64,000 nt of DNA from Aliishimia sp963721175 (lineage in GTDB: Bacteria; Pseudomonadota; Alphaproteobacteria; Rhodobacterales; Rhodobacteraceae), in assembly GCA_963721175.1 (NCBI GenBank), contig CAVRIG010000025.1, positions 1-64,000 on the forward strand, written 5' to 3'. The notes beneath the pieces are model-generated. The model worked only from the letters and a program-made list of their open reading frames with translations. It made no database searches and was not told the origin of the DNA. Within the stretch, counting starts at the first letter, position 1. Each line of letters begins with the position of its first letter. Both the position numbers and the translations under genes were made by a program. Below are positions 8,262 through 16,325 of this stretch, one piece after another.

Positions 8262-9066
8262 GGCCGCGCACGAAGGCATGACGGTCTCGCTCATGGTGCC
8301 GGCGATTTACAACCTGTGCCTGCACCGCGCCAATCTTGCCGATTACGATCTCTCGGCCTGGCGGATCGGCGGCTATGGCGGCGCGCCGATGCCCGCCGCC
8401 ACGATCGAACGGCTGGCGCACGCGCTGCCGGGGCTGGGATTGATGAACGCCTACGGCGCGACCGAAACGACGTCGCCCGCCACGCTGATGCCGCCCGAGC
8501 AAACCGCCAAACGCCGCCTGTCGGTGGGCCGCCCCGTGCCCGGCGCCGAAATCGCCGTGATGGACGAAGACGGCCGCGAGGTTCCACCGGGTGAAAGCGG
8601 CGAAATCTGGATACGTGGGGCGATGGTCGTGCCGGGCTACTGGGACAACCCCGAGGCCAACGCGCGCGAATTCGCCGCCGGTTACTGGAAGTCGGGCGAC
8701 ATCGGATCGGTGGACGAGGACGGATTCGTGCATGTCCACGACCGCAAGAAGGACATGGTGAACCGGGGCGGCCACAAGATCTACAGCGCCATGGTCGAAT
8801 CGGTTCTGACGGCCTGCGACGGCGTGATCGAGGCGGCGGTGATCGCCAAGCCGTGCCCGGTGCTGGGCGAGCGCGTTCATGCGGTCCTGAGCGTCGATCC
8901 CGCGCGCGCGGACGAGACCAAGATCGCCGAGCGTTGCGCTACGGAACTGGCCGATTACCAGGTGCCCGAAAGCTTTACCCTGAGCCCTGATCCGTTGCCG
9001 CGGAACGCCAACGGCACGATCCTCAAACGCCAGATCAAGCAGGAACTCGGATTTGACGGAACCTGA
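8262..9066 (+). pseudogene. C-terminal part of an AMP-forming acyl-CoA ligase, cut by the IS6 element
   Basis: In-frame homology runs from the IS edge (AAHEGMTVSLMVPAIYN) to the stop at 9066. Visible ANL-superfamily motifs are YGATETTSPATL, the GEIWIRGAMVVPGYW segment, the YWKSGDIGSVDEDGF motif with its conserved Asp, the hinge DRKKDMVNRGGHKIY, and the C-terminal catalytic Lys in NANGTILKRQIK. The first ATP-binding P-loop and most of the N-terminal domain (roughly 250 residues) are missing, so it cannot be a working ligase. An internal ATG at 8278 exists but is not a plausible true start. Substrate unknown; fatty or aromatic acyl-CoA synthesis is usual for the family. Confidence 0.8.
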
Positions 9067-9446
9067 AGGAGACTGACATGACGAATTGTCCAAGCGAGTT
9101 TGGCGATCAATCGGGGCTGACGCATTATGCGAGAGGGGCTGCGCAGTGCCTCTGAGCCGCGTTGAGCCGCGGCGGGAACTGGGCTCCTGCCGGGATTCGG
9201 TCGAGCTCGAGTTCGCTGAGAAGCGCAGCGGCGTCAGGACGCTGATCCGTCTCACGTAAGCAAATGGCTTCGATAGGTAAAATTGAGCGCCTATTCTGTT
9301 CCCGTCGCTCTGGTCTATGGCAGGGATGATAGCAATTGTTGCACATGCTCAGTTGCTATCTCCCGATGCCGAATGCCGCCGATCGCAGCCGGATGAAACG
9401 TCCTCCGAATCAATTCCGATACCTTCCGGACTGCGAACTCGGCAGT
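9067..9446. other. intergenic stretch with a 25-residue remnant ORF
   Basis: Right after the ligase remnant, AAGGAGACTGAC precedes an ATG at 9078 that opens a 25-codon ORF (MTNCPSEFGDQSGLTHYARG ...) ending at 9155. The good ribosome binding site suggests it was the start of the next gene of the ligase operon, now lost. The remaining 290 bases show no gene, clear promoter or terminator. Confidence 0.35.
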
Positions 9447-10573
9447 TCAGGAGTGAACCAATTCCGTCAGGTAGGACGCCACCGGTCGCCCGACGCCAGC
9501 CGCATAATCTCGTCCCACTCTGGACCAATCCACCTGCGCCGCCTGCGACCAGTCGATCCCGACGCTCCAGTCCAGGCTTACATCGGCACCAGATGACCGG
9601 GGCACGAAGTCTATCACCCGCTGGCCCTCCTCGAATCGCGCAAGGGTCTGGGCCAGTCTTCATCCGGCCAGATCAGCCAGCATCGCGCCAGCGGGATCGT
9701 ATTCGGCGGTGAAGAGCGTGCCGAACCCTCGGCAAAGCGGTCCTGATGCAGCGGCGCCTGAGTGAAGTGCTCGTGCAGCGTCTCCGCGCGCCGACGGTCA
9801 GCGCGCCTCAGATGCGCGTGCCGCTCAAAGGTGCGGGTGAAGGCGGGCGCGGTCCGGCAGGCGCCGCGCCGCTCTGGTGGTTGGTCGCGATGGCGCGCGG
9901 CATCGCTTCGCGCCGCCGCCGGGGGCCAGATCTCGACGCTCGCCGTGCGCACCCGAGGCGTCGGCGAGCACGAGGTTGTAGGCCATGTGCGACGGCACGC
10001 GGTCGCAGCACCGCCAGCGCCTCGCGCCACGGTATCGCAGGTCTCCAGCACGTAGCGCAGGATCGTGGTGATGCCGAAACCCGTCGCCGGTTTCGGACCG
10101 CCCGCCATAGGCCAGCGCGACGCTGAGCCCGCGTCGTTGATGCCGTCCGACAGGCCCCAGAGGAATTCGACCATGCCCATGACCGGCCGGCCCGGTCCAT
10201 TCGCTGCGCAGCAGCAGCCCTTCGTTCAGATCCGGCGACAGGTCGTAGTTGCGCACCAGCCGCACGTCGGTGCCGTCCGACATGCGCGGCCAGCGAGCAG
10301 CCGCCCAGATAGGGCGGCGGGCACCATGTGGAAAGGAACCGCGCGGCGCGGTCGCCGCCGCCGGCAAGCGCGACAAGCTGGTCGTAGACCGGCAGCAGTT
10401 CCGGCATGTGCCGGCGCAGCGCCGCCCGGCAGGCGGCCGGTCGGGCCCGGCATCGCCGCCGCGCGCGACGAACCAGGCCTCATAGGCGGGCCAGGAGCGC
10501 TGCCAGCGCGCGTGCCATTTCGGGCCGGGCGTTGGCTCGCTGACGGCGTCGAAGGTCAGTGTCAGGTGGTCAT
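9447..10573 (-). CDS. C45-family autoproteolytic acyltransferase/hydrolase, many frameshifts
   Basis: Pieces in all three minus-strand frames line up, in order, as one protein of about 370 residues of the peptidase C45 / acyl-CoA:6-aminopenicillanate acyltransferase family: TLTFDAVSEPTPGPKW, DGTDVRLVRNYDLSPDLNEG, FLWGLSDGIN, LSVALAYGGRSETGDG, GITTILRYVLETCDTV, VPSHMAYNLVLADASG, and the ending YLTELVHS at 9447. Family members are Ntn hydrolases that self-cleave before a Cys; here the expected spot is near RPIWAAARWP and is obscured by frameshifts. The ATG at 10573 starts 7 bases after the stop of the esterase gene, so the two are an operon. At least eight single-base shifts are needed; I read these as sequence errors. 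Confidence 0.6.
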
Positions 10574-10579
10574 GTCAGG

Positions 10580-11688
10580 TCATTCCTTGCTGTCGAAGAA
10601 GAAGCGGATCATTTCGGCGCTGGCATCGGGGCCCTTCGGGTCGGTGTAGGAGCCGCCGGGCTGGCCGCCCGACCAGGCGTGGCCAAGCCCGTCGATCACC
10701 CAGTGTTCCAGATGATCGCGCCCGTCGCGGACCGGTGCAGATCGTGGCGGTGTAGGCGCGACCGCCGCGTCGTGCCGCTGTGCGTCGTGGTCTGAGGGTC
10801 TGGCGACGGCGCGGGCCGTTCGGCGCTGCTCGAGCGATGGCTGTCGCCGTTGGCAGGCATGCACCGTGCTGTCCGCCGTGCCGTGAAAGACGATGGTGCG
10901 GATGCCGCGGGCCTTGCGCAATGGCGCCGCCTGGCTCGGCCCCTGACCCGCCATGGCGGCAAAGGCGGAGGCGACATCCTTCGCCGCGCCATAGGGCAGG
11001 CCGGAATGCGCGCCGACGGCGGCGAAGACATCCGGGTAGGTTGCGCCGAGGATCACCGCCATCGCCGCGCCCGCCGAGAGGCCGGCGACGAAGGTGCGCT
11101 CCGGCGGGACGCCGTGATCGTGCCATCGCCCTGCGGGCGATGCCCGGCAAGGATCGCGGGCTCGCCCCGGTCGCGGCGCTGGTCGTTCGGGCTGAACCAG
11201 TTCCAGCAGGATCTGCGCATTGTCGCCGCGCGACTGCTCGGGATAGACCACGATGAAGCCGTGCGTTCGGCCAGCGCGTTCATGCCGGTGCCGATGGCGA
11301 AATCCTCGGGCGTCTGCGTGCAGCCGTGCAGCATCATCACGATGCCGGTGACGCCCGCCTCGCGCCGAGGCCGGCACATAGATGCGATAGGCGCGGCTGC
11401 CGCTGCGGCCCTGATGCGTGCCTGACAGGAACTCGCGCCCCGTCGGGGATGTCCGCCGGCGCTCGGGCGGGCCTCGGCGCGGTCGTGCCGTCGCCCGTAG
11501 GCAGCACCCGTTGCAAGCAGGCTCATCAGGCCCTGCGCGTCCGGCAGGCGGCAGCGGGCGCGCCGGCGGACGGCGCAGCCCGTGCTGGGCAAGCGTGCGC
11601 TGCACGAGATCGTTGCGCGGCGCGCATGCGCGTCTGCGCGTGCGTCATCGGTCGCCGGGCGCCGTGCGCCGGCGTTAAATTCGATCAT
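10580..11688 (-). CDS. PHB-depolymerase-family esterase, frameshifted
   Basis: The reconstructed protein (about 365 residues) starts MIEFNAGARRP at 11688 and shows the SLC-type PHB depolymerase/feruloyl-esterase pattern: SRAYRIYVPA, GIVMMLHGCTQTPEDFAIGT, the FIVVYPEQSRGDNAQ segment, the nucleophile elbow GLSAGAAMAV with the catalytic Ser, HSGLPYGAAKDVASAF, and the His box DGLGHAWSGGQPGGSY before the ending FFFDSKE. The family hydrolyses short-chain polyhydroxyalkanoate or related esters. No clear signal peptide is seen, so it may act inside the cell. It is flanked by a CopG-type regulator upstream and a C45 gene downstream on the same strand. Several single-base shifts split it across frames. 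Confidence 0.7.
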
Positions 11689-11716
11689 GTTTTTGTCCTT
11701 GTGTGAGGTGGTTCGG

Positions 11717-12137
11717 CTTAACTGATGCGGTCGGCGAGCGCCTTCTTGATCTCCGGGCGAGGCCTGAAGCGCGCCCAGAACGGTGATCGAGCCGATGGTC
11801 TGCAGCGCGAGTTCGGGCGTCACGTCCGGAGCGATGCGGGCAAGGCCCACGACCTTGACGTGCAGGACCTCGCCTGCGTCGCGCAGAGCTTCGAGATCGG
11901 CGCGCGTGTAGTCGCGCAGGCCCAGTTCCATCGTGTGCCGCTCGATCGACTTGCGGACGACTCTCGGCATGGCTGTCGAGCTGGTTGCGGATCGCCGTGC
12001 GAATGAAATCGCTGCGGTTGGAATAGAACCCTTCCTGCACCAGCAGATCGATCCGTCCCAGATCGACATAGCCGAGGTTGATGGTGATCTTTTCGCTGTC
12101 GGGTGTCTTGTCGCGCAGCTGCCTGACGTTGCTCATC
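11717..12137 (-). CDS. CopG/ribbon-helix-helix-type regulator, frameshifted
   Basis: Starts MSNVRQLRDKTPDSEKITIN at 12137. The segment ITINLGYVDLGRIDLLVQEG followed by FYSNRSDFIRTAIRNQLDSH is a ribbon-helix-helix DNA-binding domain (beta strand, helix, conserved RSDFIR). After a frame change near 11965 the protein continues IERHTMELGLRDYTRADLE and VLHVKVVGLARIAPDVTPEL; a second change near 11755 leads to the ending PEIKKALADRIS at 11717. Length about 140 residues. It is the first gene of the minus-strand cluster with the PHB-depolymerase-type esterase and probably represses it; a palindrome just upstream would be its operator. Confidence 0.65.
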
Positions 12138-12146
12138 TCGATTCTC

Positions 12147-12173
12147 CATCCGTGTGGATGGTATATGGATGGA
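12147..12173 (-). promoter_or_regulatory. candidate operator of the CopG-type regulator
   Basis: CCATCC-GTGT-GGATGG (12147-12162) is a perfect inverted repeat, followed by a third GGATGG at 12168-12173, with the TA-rich TATAT between them where a minus-strand -10 box could sit. It lies 10 bases upstream of the regulator's ATG. Ribbon-helix-helix repressors usually bind short repeated half-sites like this and control their own operon. Confidence 0.5.
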
Positions 12174-12552
12174 AATTGGCAGAACACAAGCCTGAAATGG
12201 CCGCTGTGTGGGTTCTTTCTGTCTGGAGAGAATTTTCCGGTCGATGCCACGGCAAGACAATCGCTGGGTCAGCGTTGTCGTCCGGATCCCTTGAGGTGTT
12301 AGAACTAACGGATTGCTCTGGCTGCTCCGACGCGAGGCGCAATCCAGGACGTCTGCATTCGAGGTCAGGCTTTTCGGTGCATGCTGCTTCACACCGTTTC
12401 GCGGCAGTTGGCCACGCAGCGGTCGCCCGTCGAACTTGACCTTCGATGCCTCCGTGCAACCTGGAGACCTGCTTATCCAGCGCGGGAAAGGCAGACAGGT
12501 CTGCTGCACCTTGCTAAGCTGTGCGTATTGGAACCGCAGATTGGAATGTGTG
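12174..12552. other. intergenic stretch between divergent genes
   Basis: About 380 bases separate the minus-strand regulator from the plus-strand monooxygenase. Apart from the operator to its left I see no gene-like frame. An in-frame extension of the monooxygenase to 12313 exists but translates to low-complexity sequence rather than a domain. Confidence 0.4.
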
Positions 12553-13623
12553 ATGTGGCCTGACCAGCGGCTTTGCGACCTCTTGGGGGTCGAGCACCCG
12601 ATCATCCAGGCACCCATGTTGGGCAGTTGCACACCGGATCTGGCCAGCGCAGTCGCCAATGCCGGGGGCCTCGGATCGCTTGGGTGCGGGGTCAAGCCTG
12701 CAGATACGGTCAGACGGGAGGTCGAAGCGATCCGCGCGCGCACCAACCGATCGATCAACTTGAATTTCTTCGTGATCAGACCGGAGCGAACCGATCCCAC
12801 GGTGCTGAAAAGCGCACGGCAGCGTCTGAAGCCCTGGTATGAGGAGCTGGGGCTGGGCGATCCACCGTCCGAACTGCCTGATCCCGGGCATGGTTTCGAC
12901 GAAGAACGGTTGGAACTCGTCCTGTCGCTCAGACCGAAAGTCGTGAGTTTTCATTTCGGATGTCCCGAAGCCACGTTCGTCGAGGCGATGAAGCGCGCAG
13001 GAATCGTTCTTCTGAGTTCCGCCACAAGCGTAGCGGAAGCCCGCGCGCTCGAAGCGGCCGGAATGGACGCCGTGATCGCGCAGGGCTGGGAAGCGGGTGG
13101 CCACCGTGGCTCGCACGCTCCGACCGAACCATTTGACGGGGTGGGAACCATGGCGCTCGTTCCGCAGATCGCGGACGCCATTTCGGTGCCCATCGTCGCT
13201 GCGGGCGGTATCGGGGACGGCCGAGGCATCGCAGCCGCCTTGGCGCTGGGGGCGTCGGGCGTTCAGATGGGCACGGCCTTCCTGAACTGTCCGGAGACCG
13301 CCACCGAACCGTCGCGCCGTGCAAGACTGCGATGTGCTACCGACCGCGACACCATCGTCACCGACGCGTTTTCCGGCCGATCGGCACGCGCCGTGCGGTC
13401 GCGTTATGCCGTCGAGATGGAACGCAACCGGCAGGATTTGCCGCACTTCCCGCAGATGTATGCGCTCTCCGGCCCGATCATGCAGGCGGCGGAGGAGGAG
13501 GATGCGTCGTTCCTTCTCTACGGGCAGGCCGCGGCGCTGTGCAAGGAGTTGGCGGCCGGTGATCTCTTGGGGCAACTCATCCGGGACGCACAAGCGGTCA
13601 TGTCCAGGCTCTCCTTGCAGTGA
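12553..13623 (+). CDS. nitronate monooxygenase (NMO / 2-nitropropane dioxygenase family)
   Basis: A 356-residue FMN-dependent TIM-barrel flavoprotein that oxidises alkyl nitronates such as propionate 3-nitronate. Start chosen at 12553 because MWPDQRLCDLLGVEHPIIQA gives the family N-terminus. Visible motifs: PIIQAPMLGSCTPDLASAVA, GGLGSLGCG, VVSFHFGCP, the key segment VIAQGWEAGGHRGSH (with the His used in catalysis), PIVAAGGIGDGRGIAAALAL, and GASGVQMGTAFLNCPE (phosphate-binding region). Length is usual for the family. It is divergent from the CopG cluster and has no obvious operon partner, so detoxification of nitronates is likely. Confidence 0.88.
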   Translation: MWPDQRLCDLLGVEHPIIQAPMLGSCTPDLASAVANAGGLGSLGCGVKPADTVRREVEAIRARTNRSINLNFFVIRPERTDPTVLKSARQRLKPWYEELGLGDPPSELPDPGHGFDEERLELVLSLRPKVVSFHFGCPEATFVEAMKRAGIVLLSSATSVAEARALEAAGMDAVIAQGWEAGGHRGSHAPTEPFDGVGTMALVPQIADAISVPIVAAGGIGDGRGIAAALALGASGVQMGTAFLNCPETATEPSRRARLRCATDRDTIVTDAFSGRSARAVRSRYAVEMERNRQDLPHFPQMYALSGPIMQAAEEEDASFLLYGQAAALCKELAAGDLLGQLIRDAQAVMSRLSLQ

Positions 13624-14111
13624 CGACCAAGGCGGCAAAGCAGGTCACATTCAAGGACAAGACAGTTCCCCGGCATTACGATGGCGCCGGCAGGCAGCAG
13701 GTCACGGTTCTTCCCATCGGTGCGCCACCCCTCGTTCCAAGCGACAAGTGTTGCCTGCCGTGCGTCAGGCGGCAAAGTCGCCCACGTCGGGCGCTTGCAA
13801 GCTGCCATCCGCGTCAGTTTTTGAACATGTGCTCCAAGCCGACGCCGCAACCGATCCGAAGCTGAAAACGGTGCGCGTTCATCAGACCGCCGCTTGGGAA
13901 GCTGGGTCGATGACTAATGCGTGATGAAAATCCTGATTGTGCATCGCAGCCGCACGTGTACACCGGGTTCCACGGAAACGAAGTCTCGTAGTTGTAATCT
14001 CGGGAATTCCCTTTACCGTGCCGCCATAAGCTTGGTCGCGGCGAGATGTCGTAAGCACACGATGTCGCGGCACAAAACAAGCATACCGAAGTCCAACAGA
14101 AGGAATACTCA
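13624..14111. other. intergenic stretch upstream of the TRAP transporter
   Basis: No convincing gene. Two direct GATGTCG repeats, 16 bases apart (14045-14051 and 14061-14067), sit about 50 bases before the TRAP binding-protein gene and could be a regulator site, but this is weak. AGAAGGAATACTCA gives that gene a clear ribosome binding site. Confidence 0.35.
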
Positions 14112-15200
14112 ATGGATCGTCGTAAATTTCTCAAGGCAGGTGCGCTCGGCACCGCAGGAACGGCACTCGCAGCGCCGATGGTCAACGCGCAAAGCGCCAA
14201 GACCATCACGATCGTCTCGACCTGGCCGCGTGACTTCCCCGGTCTCGGCACCTCGGCACAGCGTCTGGCCGAGCGCATTCCGATCGTTTCGAACGGCGCG
14301 TTGCGCACCGAATATTTCGCCGCCGGCGAGCGCGTCGGCGCGTTCGACGTCTTCGACGAGGTCGCCGCGGGCAACTCGCAAGCCTATATCGGTGCCGACT
14401 ACTACTGGATCGGCAAGCATCCGGGCTTTGCCTATTTCACGTCCGTTCCGTTCGGCATGACGACGCCGGAGTGGAACGCCTGGATCAAGTATGCCGGCGG
14501 GCAGGCGCTCTGGGACGAACTGTCCGGCGAATTCGGCATCAAGGCGATCACCTGCGGCGGCACCGGCACGCAGGCCGGCGGCTGGTTCAACAAGGAGATC
14601 AACTCCCCGGACGACCTGCAGGGTCTCAAGATGCGTATCCCGGGCCTTGGCGGAACGGTGATGTCGAAACTCGGCGCATCGACGGTGTCACTGCCGGGCG
14701 GCCAGATCTATGAAAACCTCGTGTCGGGTGCTGTCGAAGCGACCGAATGGGTGGGTCCCTACAACGACTACTTCATGAAGTTCTACGAGGCGGCCAAGTT
14801 CTACTACACCGCCGGCATGCACGAGCCGGGTGGCGGCCTTGCCTTCGGCATGAACAAGTCCTGGTGGGAGAGCCTGTCGGAATACGAGCAGGCCGTGATC
14901 GAGGCGTGCTGCCTCGAGGAGAACGCCAACCAGCCCGAGGAGGCCGCAGCGTTCAACGGCGATTATCTCAATCGCCTCGTCAACGACCATGGCGTTCAGA
15001 CCCGGCAGTTCAGTGACGAGGTCTGGGACGCGTTCGGCTTTGCGTCCGAAGAGGTGTTCGAGGAGACGCGGGATCACTCGGAACTCGCGGCGCGGATCAA
15101 CGACGAGTTTCAGGAGGCACTCCGCGACATCGGCACATGGCGCGGTGCTGCCGAGATCGAGTTCTCGAACCAGCGAAACCGGATCCTCGGCATAGCCTGA
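14112..15200 (+). CDS. dctP: TRAP transporter substrate-binding protein, DctP family, Tat-exported
   Basis: A 362-residue periplasmic binding protein of a sodium-driven TRAP carboxylate transporter. MDRRKFLKAG is a twin-arginine signal, followed by AGTALAAPMVNAQS as hydrophobic region and cleavage area. Mature-domain landmarks are ITIVSTWPRDFPGLG, EYFAAGERVGAFDVFDEVAA, GGTGTQAGGWFNKEI, LKMRIPGLGGTVMSKLGA (with the Arg that binds the substrate carboxylate in the family), and GAVEATEWVGPYNDYFMKF. The pattern is closest, from memory, to the TakP-like group that binds 2-oxoacids or other monocarboxylates; the actual ligand cannot be read. It is first in the operon and separated from the permease genes by a hairpin. 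Confidence 0.88.
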   Translation: MDRRKFLKAGALGTAGTALAAPMVNAQSAKTITIVSTWPRDFPGLGTSAQRLAERIPIVSNGALRTEYFAAGERVGAFDVFDEVAAGNSQAYIGADYYWIGKHPGFAYFTSVPFGMTTPEWNAWIKYAGGQALWDELSGEFGIKAITCGGTGTQAGGWFNKEINSPDDLQGLKMRIPGLGGTVMSKLGASTVSLPGGQIYENLVSGAVEATEWVGPYNDYFMKFYEAAKFYYTAGMHEPGGGLAFGMNKSWWESLSEYEQAVIEACCLEENANQPEEAAAFNGDYLNRLVNDHGVQTRQFSDEVWDAFGFASEEVFEETRDHSELAARINDEFQEALRDIGTWRGAAEIEFSNQRNRILGIA

Positions 15201-15222
15201 ACCGGGTTCCGGAAAATCGAAG

Positions 15223-15246
15223 GGAGCCGGCCATGTCGCCGGCTCC
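15223..15246 (+). terminator. stem-loop between binding-protein and permease genes
   Basis: A perfect 9-bp stem GGAGCCGGC (15223-15231) / GCCGGCTCC (15238-15246) with a six-base loop, 23 bases after the dctP stop and without a T-run. Such hairpins commonly stabilise the upstream mRNA or end part of the transcripts, giving more binding protein than permease. Confidence 0.6.
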
Positions 15247-15316
15247 TGCCGCCAATTCGAGGCCCTGGTCGGTCACTTGAACCGAAGTACTCCATCTGAA
15301 GAAGAGAGATTGCGGC

Positions 15317-16315
15317 GTGCACAGCGTCAAAGATGATGATGAATTCACTCGAATCGAGCGTCCGGCACCCTTGATCCGCTTTCTGGGGTGGGCGTCGCTC
15401 ACCGTTCTCGGCGCGTTCATGATCAGCAACATACTGGTCACGTGGTTCGGTCACCCGACACTCCTGGCGGGCCTGGCACGACAGGATGGCCGGGTCTGGG
15501 TGCAGGTGGCACTCTACGCGGTGGCGCTTGCCGGTGCGCTCTGGTGGGTGCTCTCCCGTTCCGAAAATTCCCTGCGCCAGGAAGCGCGCAAGATCAGCGC
15601 GTTCAACGCGTACCTGATCCGCGCCTGTTTCTTTGCCGTCCTGTTCGTCGGACTTGCCGACGTCACGATCGCCTTCCTGCGTGTCGAACGCTTTCTCGAG
15701 ATCTTTTTCTCCCCGGCCGTCGCGTCGGATCTGATCAGGGCGCAATTTGTCGGTCCCTACGTGCACGCACCGCTTCTGTGCCTCGGTTTCGTGGTGGCAC
15801 TCTTCAGTCGGACTCTCGGGTTTCAATGGCTGGCACTGCTGATCGTGGTGGCGGAGTTGCTGATCGTCTTCTCGCGCTTCGTCTTTTCCTACGAGCAGGC
15901 GCTGATGGGCGATCTGGTGCGTTACTGGTACGCCGCCCTCTTCCTGTTCGCCTCGGCCTACACGCTGCTCGAGGAAGGGCACGTGCGTGTCGATGTGCTC
16001 TACGCCGGCTTCCGGCAGCGCACCAAGGGACGCGTGAACGCCTTCGGGTCGATCCTGCTGGGCATGACCACGTGCTGGTGCATCATCCTGATCGGAATGG
16101 GTTCGCAACAGGCGATCATCAACGCGCCCGTCAGGAATTTCGAGATCAGTCAGGCGGGCACGGCGGGCATGTACGTCAAGTATCAGATGGCCGCCTTTCT
16201 GGCCGTTTTCGCCATCACGATGCTGATCCAGTTCGTGAGCTATCTCTTCGAGGCCGTCGCGGATGCGCGCGGAGAACGCGGTCATCTCGACCACACCGGC
16301 GCAACAACGGCCTGA
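15317..16315 (+). CDS. dctQ: TRAP transporter small permease (DctQ), extended form
   Basis: A 332-residue membrane protein read from a GTG at 15317. Ordinary DctQ proteins have about 160-200 residues and four membrane helices; this one has an added N-terminal half with further hydrophobic segments (around residues 22-45, 60-78, 95-120), and the DctQ-like part is C-terminal: AELLIVFSRFVFSYEQ, YAALFLFASAYTLLEEGHVRVDVLY, and AFLAVFAITMLIQFVSYLFEA. Small permeases bridge the binding protein and the large permease in the inner membrane. The EEGHVRVDVLY motif supports the assignment. It lies 10 bases before dctM and after dctP. Confidence 0.85.
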   Translation: MHSVKDDDEFTRIERPAPLIRFLGWASLTVLGAFMISNILVTWFGHPTLLAGLARQDGRVWVQVALYAVALAGALWWVLSRSENSLRQEARKISAFNAYLIRACFFAVLFVGLADVTIAFLRVERFLEIFFSPAVASDLIRAQFVGPYVHAPLLCLGFVVALFSRTLGFQWLALLIVVAELLIVFSRFVFSYEQALMGDLVRYWYAALFLFASAYTLLEEGHVRVDVLYAGFRQRTKGRVNAFGSILLGMTTCWCIILIGMGSQQAIINAPVRNFEISQAGTAGMYVKYQMAAFLAVFAITMLIQFVSYLFEAVADARGERGHLDHTGATTA

Positions 16316-16325
16316 GGACTGAACG

